Below, in pieces: positions 43,856 to 56,180 of a stretch of DNA of 64,000 nucleotides. The notes beneath the pieces were generated by a model. It was given only the letters and a program-made list of their open reading frames with translations. It was not told the DNA's origin and made no database searches. The stretch is from Topomyia yanbarensis (Eukaryota; Arthropoda; Insecta; Diptera; Culicidae), in assembly GCF_030247195.1 (NCBI RefSeq), contig NC_080671.1, positions 70,245,412 through 70,309,411 on the forward strand, in the 5' to 3' direction. Position numbers and translations under genes: made by a program. Each line of letters starts with the position of its first letter. The stretch's first letter is position 1.

Positions 43856-45075
43856 GAAGAAACGAAATACCTAGGGGTTATCCTAGCAAAAAAATAAACT
43901 CAACGGATTTCGCACCTGACAAGCGCTGTTAATAAAGCAACAACAGCACTGTGGGAGTGCAGTAAACTCCTCGGAAAAACTTGGGGTCTCAAACCGAGGT
44001 TGTCTTATTGATCCTACAGGATCATCGCTAGACCACGATTAACTTCTTCCTCCATTGTATGGTGACCCAAAGTTAAACAAAAGATCGTCCAAACAAAACT
44101 AACTAAAGCTCAGAGGCTAGCTTGCCTCTCTATAACAGGCGTTATGAAATGAACACCCACTACACTGCCGCTAGAAGCATAATTGTCCCATGTGTATAGG
44201 GATTGCCATATCACATGGGACAATTATGCTTCTAGCGGTAGTACAGCTATGGAAGCCATACTTCGTCTACCTCCATTGAACAAACAAGGTAATGGGGGAG
44301 GCAAGACTTGCCTCTCTGAGAGAGCTAAAGGATAAACGACTATTTGATAGGGATTTAAATGGTAACCTGAGTATTACTAAGGAACTCAAACTAAATCCTG
44401 TCTTGACCACAGTTCAAGCTAAAATGGAGGCTAGACCGAAGTTCGACATCTTATATGAGATCCACATAGTGGATCGTCAAATGAGCGATGAAGGTGATTC
44501 GGTACTACCTCAAAGTATAATGTCATTTTATACGAGTGGTTCTAAAATGGGTGAGCTAACTGGCTCGGGAGTCTACGGACCCAGAATTAAAGAAGCGATC
44601 TCAATGGGAAAGTGACCTAAAATTTTCCAGGCTGAAGTTTATGCAATATACACCTGCTCGGAGGTTTGCAGGAAACAAAGCACTGTTGACAATAAGCACA
44701 TCGAAATGTGAGTCCAAACTTGTTTGGAAGTGCATCATATATTTTCAACAACTAGCAACTCGGAGTAAAGTAATGATATTGTGGGTACCAGACTATCAAG
44801 GAATCGTTGGTAACGAAGACGAATTAGCCAGGAGTGATTCATCAAACATATTTGTTGGACCAGAACCATTTCTAGGCGTTTCTACCTGTGCCATGAAACT
44901 AGAACTTTCAGCTTAGGCAAGAGACCAACTTTTAAACGACTGTAGCGTAACGCAGTAGGCGCCTTACCAGCCAAGAAATTATAGATACAACGAAAACCAA
45001 AAAAAACCGAAAGGATATAAAACGAAAAGACTTACGTATAATCAGGTTTAGTTACAGGACCTTGTCCGGTAAATC
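43856..45075 (+). pseudogene. Decayed LINE, LOA-like: RT thumb, RNase H and C-terminus
   Basis: Frame-broken pieces in order: a KYLGVILAKK-type thumb block (about 43870), KLLGKTWGLKPR (about 43965), a QRLACLSITGVM block (about 44110), LRLPPLNKQ (about 44265), an EVYAIYTCSEVC RNase H block (about 44635), a VSNDIVGT/LWVP-DYQGIVGNEDELARSDSSN block (44780-44850), and an LRIIRFS end (about 45035). Stops and shifts are frequent. The wording resembles the LOA-like relic at 2230-4850 but that part is not shared for direct comparison along its length. It is split at 44165 by a small hairpin MITE. Confidence 0.65.
44165..44241. mobile_element. 77-bp hairpin MITE with TACA duplication
   Basis: Arms CTGCCGCTAGAAGCATAATT...CCCATGTG (44165 on) and their complement ending CTAGCGGTAG (44241), with a loop of about 15 bases. 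It is flanked by TACA at 44161-44164 and 44242-44245. The host LINE reading frame is continuous once the hairpin and one TACA are ignored, which confirms the boundaries. Confidence 0.85.
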
Positions 45076-46200
45076 ATTTCTTCGAAGAAAGCGATACATC
45101 GGAAGCCATCTTATGATACCTCACGATGTATGGCATACCTGTACCAAACGGATTCTCAGCTATCTTAATAATGTAGTACCCGTTGGGGATGACACATGTG
45201 GACAAACAAACTGCTCGCTTCCAACTACGGTGGATTCCGGCAATTTGTAACCACAAAAGATAACCTGAATAATGGTCGCAGGGGCAAAGTTTCCCCAATT
45301 CAATCACTGATAACTCGGAAATGATTCGATGTATGGAAAAAAAATTAAAAGAAAGTTGCGGATTTACATGGCAATACCGAAAAAAATTTACATGGCAATA
45401 CCGAAAAACGATTTTTTTTGTTAGTTACCTTGTGTATCAACAATTTTTATGACCAAATTTTTTTCAGATAGGTCAAATTTTTTTTGCTATTCATCTTTTT
45501 TTTCTTTAAATATTGTGAATCATACTAAAAATATTGTGTAAAAATTTTAGAGTAGATTTTAAAATACTTGGTGAAATACTGTAATTATATCATTCGCAAT
45601 GTTGCACTAAGCACATACCATTAAACTTATTATAATTGAAATATAATGATCTCAAAAAATAAAAATTTAAATTTGTTCGTAAAAGTTGCATAATACATAA
45701 GTTATTTACCAAAAAAATGTATCTTTTTTATTCAATATTTTTTCCATACATCGAATAGTTTTCGAGTTATGGATGGTTGAAAGCTGTTCAATTTTATAAA
45801 CTTCAAAGGTTGAAAGTCCCATAATCTGAAAAAATATGATTTTCAGCAAAAACAAAAAAATACGTATTTTTAGCTAAAGAATGCAAGAAAAAATTTTGGA
45901 AGGAATTGAAATGTTGGTTGTGAACGATCCATACCCAGCTGAAACTTTCGAAACTTTAATGTAAGCTCTTTCTATTCGGTTCATTCAGCGGTCATTAAAA
46001 AGCTTGCAATAATAAACCCGATGTGCTGGTTGGCAAAATAGTGTTGCCTTAAATGTGTCAAGTTAAATGAGATGTTTGCAGTCTCTTTAGTTTGGATAGT
46101 CGTCATGATGTAATTCCTCATTATAACGTTTCGGTTTCGGTATTCTAGCTAATATATCCACGGGAAATACGATAGCTTATTTCCTTCCAGAATAGCCCAA
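45076..46200. other. Unassigned AT-rich DNA
   Basis: Contains a small tandem duplication of TTTACATGGCAATACCGAAA (45363-45408). No gene supported. Confidence 0.3.
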
Positions 46201-47301
46201 CGCACAGAGAAGTAACTAGAAAAAATTCCTGGCCAATAACCAAAATATTTATTTTTAGACTTTTTTGTTTCGTTATATTTTTTTACATATCTAAAAGCCT
46301 ACTGTTTAATGCCGCAATATTATTGGCATGTCAAAAATTGTTAAAGAATTTTTGCATGGATGCAAAATGGTGTTATTTTAAGGGATTTTTTCATTATATG
46401 TCCAGCAATATCGCGTTCTAGTGATGATGACTGTATTAAATAAGACAATATTATTACGAACGTAGTTGAACACAAACATTTGTATAACCTCAACCTAAAA
46501 CTAACTGAAAATAGTAGTGTTGTACAGTGTGCATTGCACCAACTTTAAAAAATACGTTTTTTGAAAATTTTATTCAAAATTTGAATGACAAAAAAGTTAT
46601 ATTAAAAAAAAAACATTAAAACTCTCCCGGACTTGTCCGATCCACAAATTTACAGCGATTTGAAAATACTGAAATTATTGAAGTATAGTTTTTTGTTTTA
46701 GTGTTTCGGATTCTCCTCGTCAGTAACTAGCACCATCTGGGTGTCCAGTTAGACTTCGGTATAAGCCAGTGGTTTAGTGTTCACGCAAGACGTGTGACTT
46801 TTTGGAATTTAGTGTCTAACTAGTGCTAATATGGGTACTAGTTCAGATACATAGTCTAACTGGACACCCAGATGGTGCTAGTTACTGACGAGGAGAATCC
46901 GAAACACTAAAACAAAAAACTATACTTTATGTAAGGTATGTGCCCTCATGCACAAAAAATTGGTCTTGTCCAAAATTTTTCCCGCTTGGGAATTTTGCAC
47001 TGAAATTATTACTAATTTTATGTACACCGAAATGCTCTTTCTCTCTCTTTCTCTCTCTCCTTTTTCCACTGATCATCTGTTTATGCAACTAGACAAACAA
47101 ATGTATTCACAAAGATCTCCTCGAGATTACTAGTATTCGAAAGGATGTAGAAAATTGACCTTTGCACTGGTAGATGACTAGATGCCAAATTGTTCCAAAA
47201 ACTAGTTATTGTCCATTTTTAGTCATATTAAGGTATAATAACAGCAATAGTAGCGTTAAATAATTTTGGCCAGGATTCGACCCCAGTTACTCCTCTGTGC
47301 G
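46201..47301 (-). mobile_element. Inverted-repeat DNA element X, copy 2 (empty of LTR element)
   Basis: Ends CGCACAGAGAAGTAACTAG (46201) and CAGTTACTCCTCTGTGCG (to 47301) are inverted repeats of about 34 bp. The body is the reverse complement of copy 1. At 46289-46292 the single ATCT (AGAT on minus) stands where copy 1 has AGGT-LTR element-AGGT. This copy instead carries its own insertion at 46680-47010. Confidence 0.8.
46681..46927. mobile_element. Foldback element with perfect 75-bp inverted repeats
   Basis: Arms 46681-46755 and 46853-46927 are identical in inverse over 75 bp, from AAGTATAGTTTTTTG to GTCCAGTTAGACT; the 97-bp middle carries GTGTCTAACTAGTGC. The whole insertion relative to element X copy 1 runs to 47010 and is bounded by a 12-bp direct repeat ACTGAAATTATT (46668-46679 and 46999-47010), so about 71 bp of extra sequence lies outside the right arm. 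Perfect arms imply recent insertion or arm homogenisation. Related pieces lie at 6780, 39085 and 49290. Confidence 0.85.
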
Positions 47302-49180
47302 ACGCGGTGGGTTGCTCTGTGCAACCTGTCACTCAAACGCATAATTGTGTATTTACAAGATAGTCCTATCCCCATACCATCCCCATCTTCAGCTCTCGCA
47401 TTGCCATTCAAACTCTACGTATAGCATCATCTCAAGGCTAATGTGTTGTATGACGTTAACTTTGAGACTTCGTTCCACACTGCTTCCAATTCAGCTAAAT
47501 CAATTTTCCCATCTAAAAGCAACAGGAGATCCGAAATCAAAGTCCAATTTAGCAGCGTACCTGTAGGCACTCATTCGAAACACTATATCACAGCGGATGG
47601 AGAAGATGATTCTAGGAAACGACATTCTAGTCATCATCTTTTTGCACGTGGGAAGTTGAACAGTTCCGTCGGCAGTCCAAAAGAAAAGAAAAGTAAAAGT
47701 TTGTTCGTAGTAAAGTTAGTGCTCTAGTCGAGATTTTCCACAAACCGGTGCGATGCGGAGATGTAGGATCTTTTTTTAGAAAGGAAGTAAAAAGGAAACT
47801 TTGTCACACACACCCACAATTTAAACTTGATAGCAAACTAGCCACTTGTTTAAAAGTTCCTAGAAGTACCAGTGAGTGATTTCTGCTCAGGTAATTGTGT
47901 GTTGTGCTTATGGACTGTAAATTTGCTGGAACGTTTAATAAAAAAGCAGACTAGAAGTACTAAAGTCCGTTCTTGTTTGAGAACTACTTATTGTCTATTG
48001 TTATCTTGAAACTAATCGAAAAATTGTTAACCAATAAATCACTTTTAAAGTGTCTTGCTACAGCAAGAGGAAGCACAATCGACTGTATTTACAATTTTTT
48101 CGTCACCGAGAGGCTCTACGCAAATGAACACGCCCCTTGAGAAATCATACAACGAATAAATTTGAATCGTGTCAGTAATGTAAAAACTCTCGTCTCGGAA
48201 AACCGACAGAACTTGTTATCCACAATTTCCTGTAGTTGGCCAACATAGTCACTTCTTCCTTCATTCCGCATTAGTCCCTGCGGACTAGAGAAAAAATGAA
48301 AGTTGTTTTCCACTAGCCCATTCGGTGACCACCGACGTCAGGCAGCAATCGGTACAGATCGTTTAAATTCCTATCCTTCCCATTGCCAAATCATCTGCAC
48401 TTCAATCTTCATGAAATAGCTTGAGTACGACTCCGGTTGCGTTCCATTGAAACGAGCAAGTTTGACGCTCATAGCTAGATACATACTCTGAAATGATGCA
48501 TCATTCATTGGTCGATGTTTTTTTAACTCGTGCTGGTTGAAAGAGGGCAGAAAGGGCTGATGATGGAAAAGCACATTTGGTCCAATTCCATTTATGATGT
48601 TCTTTCGCGATGGTAGCTCGCCTCCAGTACGATTTGGTCTTGGAGCTTTGAAGTCCACCGGAAGGTAGTGGTAGTGGGCTCTGTTCTCCCTTTCAATTCA
48701 CTTCGATCTTCACATCGATTTGTCCCAGCTGCAAGTTTAGGGCATTTCACATTTAGCTCAGAGATTTCTGCTGATGATGGGTTAAACTGAAGTTCAAATG
48801 GAATGGACTGTTTGATTGGGCGATTGAGAATTTTTTTTCGATGATTCAGACTATCTAGGATTATGGGAACATCGTTTTGCTATTACGCAGGGAAAAAATT
48901 GAAGGTTTTTCGCAAAAGGAAGATTTTAAGATGACCAGTACATTAGGCAAAGAGTTATTTTGACTCTGACTTCAAGCAGCTTATTCATTTTTCATTCTAC
49001 TTATTTCAAATGGTCTATAAGAGATATACCTGAGGAAGATGGTATTTATGATTTCCAAACTTTTTCTGTGAGATAATGAATTAATTTTTTTATTTATATT
49101 TTATTCCTCTTTTTGAAGGCTTCCAACTTTAATAAAATGACTGGCAAAGAAGAAACGTAAACATGTGGATGCATGATGCA
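47302..49180. other. Unassigned; two unrecognised open frames
   Basis: A 94-codon frame (47443-47727, +) ends in a Lys-rich stretch. A 95-codon frame (48371-48658, -) has balanced composition (MDFKAPRPNRTGGELPSRK...) and coding-like sequence continuing in other frames to 48116, as in a decayed gene or element. I cannot name it. Confidence 0.3.
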
Positions 49181-49278
49181 ATATTAATTAGAGGTGCGCC
49201 ACGCCGCCGATTTCAGGTAAAAATTGCCGGCGCGCTGACAATTTTTATCTGAAATCGGCGCACACCTCTAATATTAAT
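49181..49278. mobile_element. 82-bp hAT-type MITE with 8-bp target duplication
   Basis: Element 49189-49270 starts TAGAGGTGCGCC and ends ACACCTCTA; arms TTTCAGGTAAAAATTG and CAATTTTTATCTGAAA continue the inverted pairing. It is flanked by identical ATATTAAT (49181-49188 and 49271-49278). An 8-bp duplication and YAGAGG-type ends are hallmarks of the hAT superfamily. Too small to code. Confidence 0.9.
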
Positions 49279-49289
49279 TCCCAAAAGGG

Positions 49290-50261
49290 AATTCATCACG
49301 TCAGTAACTAGCACCAGCTGAGTGTCTAGTTAGACGATGTAGGGTAAAGTGCCTATTTTCACCATACTAAGCAGGGTGTCCACTAATTAGTTAATTTCTC
49401 GGCCTACAATTAATGGAATGCGTAAAAATAGACATCAACAGCTTTGCTTCGTTATTAAGAACCAATATAATAACACAAATGCGCTGAAAACAGAGAAATT
49501 TTCGTGCTTGAGCGTAACGAAAACTCGAGTCGAGTGCCTCTATTGTTGCGCTACCATTTAACTCAATGCGTTGAACAAAGATGGCGAAAATTACCCTATC
49601 TATACTAGTACCCAGAGTAGCACTAGTTAGACACAAAAAATCCAAACAGTTCAGTTATGTTTTTTGTGTCTAATTAGTGCTAATCTGGGTACTAGTCAGG
49701 CTTGTTATTTGCTCACACAATGTACACAAAGAGCGAAATACACCGATGAAAAATAAAGCAGCGCAAAAACGCTATGATATGCAGATCACCCACACAAAGA
49801 GAAACTTGAAAACGAAAAAGAGAAAGAGCTGGGCACCAAGAGACGCACAATTTCGCACGAAGAGTCGACTTGAAGAGTCACTTTTTTGTGCCTCCCGTCA
49901 CTGGCAAACAGGGAGGAAGGTGAATCAAACTACAATTCAAATAAAGTTTGATCGGAAAAAACGTTTTTAACACGTTTTTTGGTTATCTTCTCTGCTTCCG
50001 TGCGCGTGGGTACAAAGAGCCTCTTTATTTCTACTCTTTGAGGTGTGCAGCCATGGAGTAGAATGCACACATGGGAGCAACACACATCGAAGTGAAGTGG
50101 GTTATTTTAAAAGAGAAGAGCGGTGGTTCGCATGAAAAGTGCAAAGAGCGTTTTTATACTTCTCTTTATTTGCTCTGAGGTGCATTCCATCCCTGGTACT
50201 AGTTAATATACATCGTCCAACTAGACACTCAGATGGTGCTAGTTACTGACGAGATGAATTC
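49290..50261. mobile_element. Inverted-repeat element of the CTAGTTAGAC family (about 970 bp)
   Basis: Left arm 49290-49341 (GAATTCATC-CGTCAGTAACTAGCACC...) and right arm 50209-50261 are imperfect inverted repeats of about 52 bp, both ending in GAATTC. The interior includes a second hairpin at 49604-49696 with arms ACTAGTACCCAGA...GACACAAAAAA. Interior sequence is otherwise unrelated to the 46681 element, so the arms are the shared family feature. Confidence 0.7.
49604..49696. repeat. Inner hairpin of CTAGTTAGAC family
   Basis: Arms of about 37 bp with few mismatches (ACTAGTACCCAGAGTAGCAC and GTGCTAATCTGGGTACTAGT). Similar to 46815-46840 and 6780-6815. Confidence 0.75.
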
Positions 50262-52467
50262 GAAATACAAAAAAAAGGAAAACTACATTTTTAATGTGGA
50301 TGCACTTTTTAGGAAAATATAGTGGAAACTTTAAATAATTGTTTTGTTCCTATAATGGAGATTACTTTTGTTAGGAATACACTAGAACCTCCATTTACGA
50401 ACAAAATCGGGGATTTCTAAACTGAATTCATTCGCCAATAACACGGTGCTACAGTAATTTTGTACGATCTCATCAAATGCAACACAAAATTATGTTGGAA
50501 AAGTGTTGTATACCTTCAAAATCTTGATTTATACAAAAATAACTATTTTCGGGAGTTTTGGCACAATACAATTTTCTACGCAGTAATTTTTTAATTTTTG
50601 AGTTTTCTGGAAAGAAGAAGAAATTACCTATGCTATGTTATGTTCTTTTGTTAAAAATATAATTCGGTTTTGGGACAAAAATGTGAAATTTTCATCACTT
50701 TTCGATTTTTTTTTAAATTATGAAAATTGCTCAACATTCTTCTAGAGAAGCGTCTTTGTTTGAATAAAGATTTGGAGACAACATTTAATTTCGCATCTAG
50801 TAAACTATTCATTATTAAAATCGGTTCAAAATGGCAGAGTTATATTTTTTTCCGAATTACAAACCTGCTCGCATGATCTCTAATGAGCAATTGTCGCGCA
50901 CTATAAGATTCTAGAATTATATCTTCTTATATTAGATCAGAAGGTAGGAATGGCTGTATTGACTATCTAATTCTTTTGGAGTATGTTGTTGATGCTTTTA
51001 TTCTTATCTGTCACGGCACGGTAAGTTTGACGCGCTCTTCTTCTCACACAAACTATCAGGCAGTGCTTTAACAAGTATTGCAAATTCTGCGATTCGAATA
51101 GCTGGATGCTAATGTTGGAAGGAAATTCTTAGTTCTTCTTGGGACTGTCCATGTGGAGTGCGCATAACAACTTCTGCGTATGGATCCAACGCATTTTGGC
51201 CCTTCAAACAGCGAATAAATGAAAGTCGTTCGCTAGCAAAATTTTATCCTTGCTGTTAAAATCAACGACAGCTATTGGCAAAGTCCTTGCACTGGTGGTG
51301 ACTTCAATACATCATCATCATCATGTTTGTTTTCACCAGAAAGATGCATTGTTTTTTTTTAATTTCATACAAACTTTGGTTTTGAATTGTGAAGTTCTGT
51401 TCCATTTTTGTCAAAAGCTTCATCATAATGATTTAAATGGAACCCTAAACCACTGGAGCTAATTAGATTTGTTGTGCTCCCCAGCCTAGTTCGTTAGGAA
51501 AATTCGATGGTCAAAAGTTTTCCCAAATCCAAAGAATGACTTTTTTCTACAAAAAGAATGTCCTCAAAAAATTTCTTTGCGCTAAAAGGATTTTTTTCAA
51601 GTCCACCACTAAAAAGGTTTTTTCAAGTATTATTATTTTGCTTTGACATCAGTTTTCGGCACTTTGAAATCATTTGGCTTTTTAATTTATTATGAGGATT
51701 TTTTCGATTTTCGATTTTTTTAGATAGGTACTATTTTTTTTTCTAATTTGTTTTTTGCGGTTTTCGTTTGTTTTGGCACTAGATGTAAATGTTTCATAAC
51801 ATTTTTAGACACATTCCCCTAATTTTTTTCGACTCTCAACATTTCGATTTTTTCGAACACCCAAAAATCAATATTTGAACGAGCCCAAAATGTCTAGATT
51901 TCTTTTTTGATTTAATAAGCATTTCGTATAAGACTTTATGCAAAAATTTAAGGATAATTTTTTTTATTGAAATCTTCTGTATACAACCACCCTAGTTCTC
52001 CCTACAAACTTTGCTTATAATCGGTTAAGCCCAGTTTCAATTTTTTCGAAAATTGCTTCACCAGGGGTTTCCTGGGACCCCACAGTTTTGTCATTTTTTT
52101 GTTCAGCTTCCATTTTTTTTAAATTTTGTTTCGCAGATGATGAAAATAGGGAAGATGGCGACTTCCGGTTGAGAAATATTTTCGATAACTTTAACAATAC
52201 AAGTATTTTTGGAATGGATTTGCCGAGCATATGATGAAAATTGATGTTTGACGCCAATTTGAAATCAAAGAAGGGAGGCTCCCTATTCTCGATAATCCTA
52301 TCACTCGGGGTAGTTTTGGATATCCCTAACAATATTAGTATTTTTGGAACGTGCTTGACGAGTAGATGGTGTAAACGGATGTTTGGCCTCATTTATGGTC
52401 CCGGACAGCGACTTCTGGTTGGTTGGACTTCTGGTTGAACCAAACTTTATATAATCATATCATCACT
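50262..52467. other. Unassigned AT-rich DNA
   Basis: No gene supported. A degenerate duplication with about 135-bp period lies at 52190-52400 (AACAATA-AGTATTTTTGGAA twice); the 125-codon frame across it (52015-52392, -) is a by-product. Confidence 0.3.
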
Positions 52468-52778
52468 ACAGTGTAGACCAGATTTTGTCAATACCCGATT
52501 TTGTATGAGGCAATTTTTTCTGCTTTTTACTCGATTTTGTTAGTCTCCTAAGAAAATTCGTTTGATGGGCTCTAGCAGACGATCCAAGGCAAATCCGAAC
52601 AAACCTTTCTTGAGCATATTTTTAAAAACCTCATTTTTTTATTTTTTTAAGCAAAATTATTAGATTAAATTAGAAAAGGTTATGAGGATATGTCTAGGGA
52701 CTAAAAAAAAAATGTTCTAGCAGCTTTGGTTTATTAAAAATAAGGGTAAAAATATGTCCCGATTTCGACAACATCCCC
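52468..52778 (+). repeat. ACAGTG-end repeat, copy 1
   Basis: Starts ACAGTGTAGACCAGATTTTG. Its inner part (52660-52770: AGAAAAGGTTATGAGGATAT, AGCAGCTTTGGTTTATTAAA, ATATGTCCCGATTTCG) is the reverse complement of 55965-56110. Looks like a DNA-transposon-derived repeat; no autonomous partner seen. Confidence 0.5.
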
Positions 52779-54800
52779 GTGCATACCGTTAGCAACGAGT
52801 ACCCCAGGCGGCTGCTGGTGGGGGAGGCCCGGGCATCCGCCGGCAACTTTTCGCCCACACGCGATGCTCCCCTTGTGGCTGCAGGAGGCCCGGTTTCTTC
52901 CCAGGTAAGTTCGTACGATACAGTCGGTCCGGAACTGTGTGCTGTTTGTATATCCCTAACAGGTACTCACAACAATGCCGTCGGAGGTTATGGCAACACC
53001 TCCTCGAATTATCAACAAGTCTTGAGAGGAAAAGAGATCAGGAGAGAAAGTGGTGCAGTGGACTTGAACCAGTCTAACCTAACTCCACCGCAACTAACAT
53101 CTATTCAACGACACTGGCTATCCAGTGGAACACAAATGGCCTGCGAGGATCATTGCTAAGCCTCATGCCATCTGTCTGTCGTTTCAAGAGATACATATCC
53201 AGGATCAGACGAAACTGGCATCATGGTTTTGGACACCGGTATTCATGGGACGTCGCCAGCGGGGACAACGTCTACTTGACGGTGGGTCTGGCCATCTGCA
53301 CCATGCTGACCGATACCGTTGTATACCGAAGCGCCCGAAGGATTGAATATCCAGTTCAGCGCACCGTCATGTCCTGTTATATTCCTGGCGGTGTGGGCTG
53401 CAAGTTTCAGCAGCTCATTGACCTTTTTGAGATCATTCGTAATCATGGGAGATGTAAACGGGTACCACATGACGTGGGGATCGTGCAATAGGAGAGGAAG
53501 CAACATTGCCGAAATAGTCGAAAACAACGACGCCATTGATCTCAACGTCGGTAGTTCATCATTTACTCACAGTCATACGGAATCCGTCATCGACATCACT
53601 ATCCGATCGGAGAAGCTGGCAGGATGTTGTGGGTGGACTGTTCTTGCAGACCCATGCAACAGTGACCATTTTCATATCCAGGTAACGTTCGCCACGATGC
53701 CACGTGCAACAAACCATTGAAGGCGGAAGCTCTACCATCGGGCACTCTGGTACCGCAACGAATGGATCGTCGATCTTATTAATCGGAACGAGTCATATAC
53801 CCTGGAGAAACATCTTTAATCGGGTTGCCGTTTCCTGAATTCCCAGAACAAGTGAGATCCCATCAGGCAACGCCGAACTTCGCTGCGGGCACTGAAGAAG
53901 ACTTCTGTGGATAATCCACATACCGAAACCAGCGAGCTGATGACTTCAAAAACTCCCGAAATGAGGCTAGGAAAGCGATGGAAGAGGCAAAAATACTAGC
54001 TGGACCAGATTTTTGGAAGGTACCCCCAGACTTCTCGATTTCAGAGCTCTGGCAGACAGTTAACGTCCTAAGCGGAAAACGGCAGCACAGTGGCCATTGT
54101 CGTAAACGGGTGTACGACGATCGATCCCACGACCATCGGCAACGAAGTAGGCAGGCACTTCACGTAACTGTCTGTAAACGCCACCATCACAGACCTGTGC
54201 GTTCCTGCGAATTCAGCAAAGATCTGTTCGTTTGGAATTCGATTCACGTCAAACTGCGCGGTACTAGAATCGGTATACAGCAAGTCTGTTTGGATTGGAT
54301 AACGTTGGCTATCTTCTAAAACGACATTCCCCGCTAGTAACCAAGCAAGCGATATTGGACAGTATCAACCGCATTTGGAGTGGTGAACCGATGTCCGCTT
54401 CGTGGAAGGAAGCCCTAGTATCCATATCCCAAAGCATCGCCAGAGGAACAGAACGCCGGATGATTTCTGCTCAATCAGTCCACTCCCCTGCTTTGCCAAA
54501 ACGATGGAGTGAATGGTCAACAGACGGTTGATAGACCTACCGGAGGAGCGTAAACTCCTGGATCAACGTCAGTCGCGTTCCGGCGTGAGATAGGAACCGC
54601 CTACCTTGCCAAGCTTAGGAGAGCTAGTACAGCAATCTGTAACCGACGACCACAGCAATCTGTAACACGGAAGAAGTCGTGGACTTCGAAGCAGATTAGT
54701 GACTGGCGGTCCAAGATCGAGCAACTTAGAAATATGAAATATATTCGGTCATGATTCGAAACACCATCCGGGATTGGTTATGCTGATGTTAACAAAGGAT
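52779..54800 (+). pseudogene. Decayed LINE: APE endonuclease and RT N-terminal part
   Basis: From about 53108 a frame-broken ORF2 starts with IQWNTNGLRG, followed by a GDVNGYHMTWGSCN block with the endonuclease Asp/Asn and then a SVIDITIRSEKLAG...DPCNSDHFHI block (53456-53690). RT-proximal pieces follow: ILDSINRIWSGEPMSASWKEALV (about 54345-54425) and an LLDQRQSRSG-type block (about 54560). The sequence stops before the RT catalytic motifs, so it is 3'-truncated. 52779-53100 may be the ORF1 end. Several frameshifts; inactive. Clade unresolved among APE-type LINEs. Confidence 0.65.
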
Positions 54801-55940
54801 AACTTAGATATCATATAACATACATAGAGTCACTCTTGCAATTTTCCTTTTTTGGGGTTTTGGTAAACCAGTTGCTCTTTTGTTTAGTGCTAAGAAACTC
54901 CAAAACACCAACAAAACACACGATAGAAGTTGTTTTCATTCCATTGAGTCACGCCAACAATCTTAACTTTCTCAAATAGTCAATAGTAATGGGTAGAAAC
55001 AGATGAAGCGAACGGCATTTCTTTGCTACAGTTATGAGCTATTAAGCTACAGTTTATATTCCAATGAATGCGGGTATGACTTTTCTTCCGCAAAGCCGGG
55101 GTGTTGATTTGATTGCAAAACTTGCATTTCTAACACATGTCAATCGGAAAGGGGGCGTCGATCGTAAAAGAAAACTTTCGCCGCTACACAACAGATCCGA
55201 TTTCGTTTCGAAATAAAAATGTTTCAATATGTTCCTACCCTTACACCGTAAAAACTAGACTAAACTCTGCATTCCCGGTAGCTTGCGGTTTCGGTGGGCG
55301 AGAAAAACTAAACTATTATTTCGGGAACCCAGACTCGTGTTCCGCTGTGTGTGCTTGCTCGTTCACACGACTCTGCACATGAATCATGTACTATCGTCGA
55401 CTAAAGGTGAAAAGCGCAGATTTAGGTGCTAGTATGATGATAGATTTTTACGACCAGCCGTTTCGAAAATAAAACTGTATTTCAATCAGTCGAAACTTTG
55501 CATGTGGAAAATTTTTCTATTCGGCCTTTTCGTACGAGAGCTAAAATTCGGTAGTTATTTGTTCTCGCTTCCATCGTATGCCAAAGGAAATGTACATTAG
55601 GCTGAGTAGAAAGATCCAGGTGACGGCCAGTATTTTTTACCACCAATGCCTGACGCCGTAAAATCGGACCCATACGGCATTCTCTTGTGTGGTTTTTACT
55701 TTCTTTTAATGCCGCACCATATGATGGTAAAACGAAGAAGAGGCTTCGAGAAGCTTTAACATATGTATTGCATCAGCCTGAGGAATACATAGTTTGAAAA
55801 TTGGATTGCCATCAATGGTGATATTACCGACGAGTAGCTATATTAGTCTTCTTCATACATCTGAGATATTAGTACCAGCATCTGATCTCATCTCAAGGAG
55901 CATTGTTTTAACTGTGGTTTCATTCATTTTGGTAGAAGAT
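54801..55940. other. Unassigned
   Basis: Short frames only (for example 55137-55382 +, 55482-55673 -); none recognised. Confidence 0.3.
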
Positions 55941-56180
55941 ACAGTGAAGACCCGTTTTCATCAGCCCCTTGGTGAATTTTAAGCTGATAAAACGAGGACA
56001 TTAACAAAATCGGGACATATATTTTTCTTTCATTTTAAGAAACCGAAGCTGTTAAAATATTCTTCTTCAGATGCTAGATATAGCTTCATAACCTTTTCTG
56101 ATTATTTAGTTTAAATTTCCTTTAAGGGGTTCCAATAGTGCAAAAAAAATTGCGTATTCCGGATCTCTAAGTTATTTGTT
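55941..56180 (+). repeat. ACAGTG-end repeat, copy 2
   Basis: Starts ACAGTGAAGACCCGTTTTCA; inner part inverse to 52660-52770. Its end also matches the inverse end at about 18186. Confidence 0.5.

Noticed and set aside
49870..50200. Small genes inside the 49290-50261 element
   Set aside because: The 97-codon frame (49677-49970) is basic and repeat-derived, starting inside the inner hairpin; no support as a gene.
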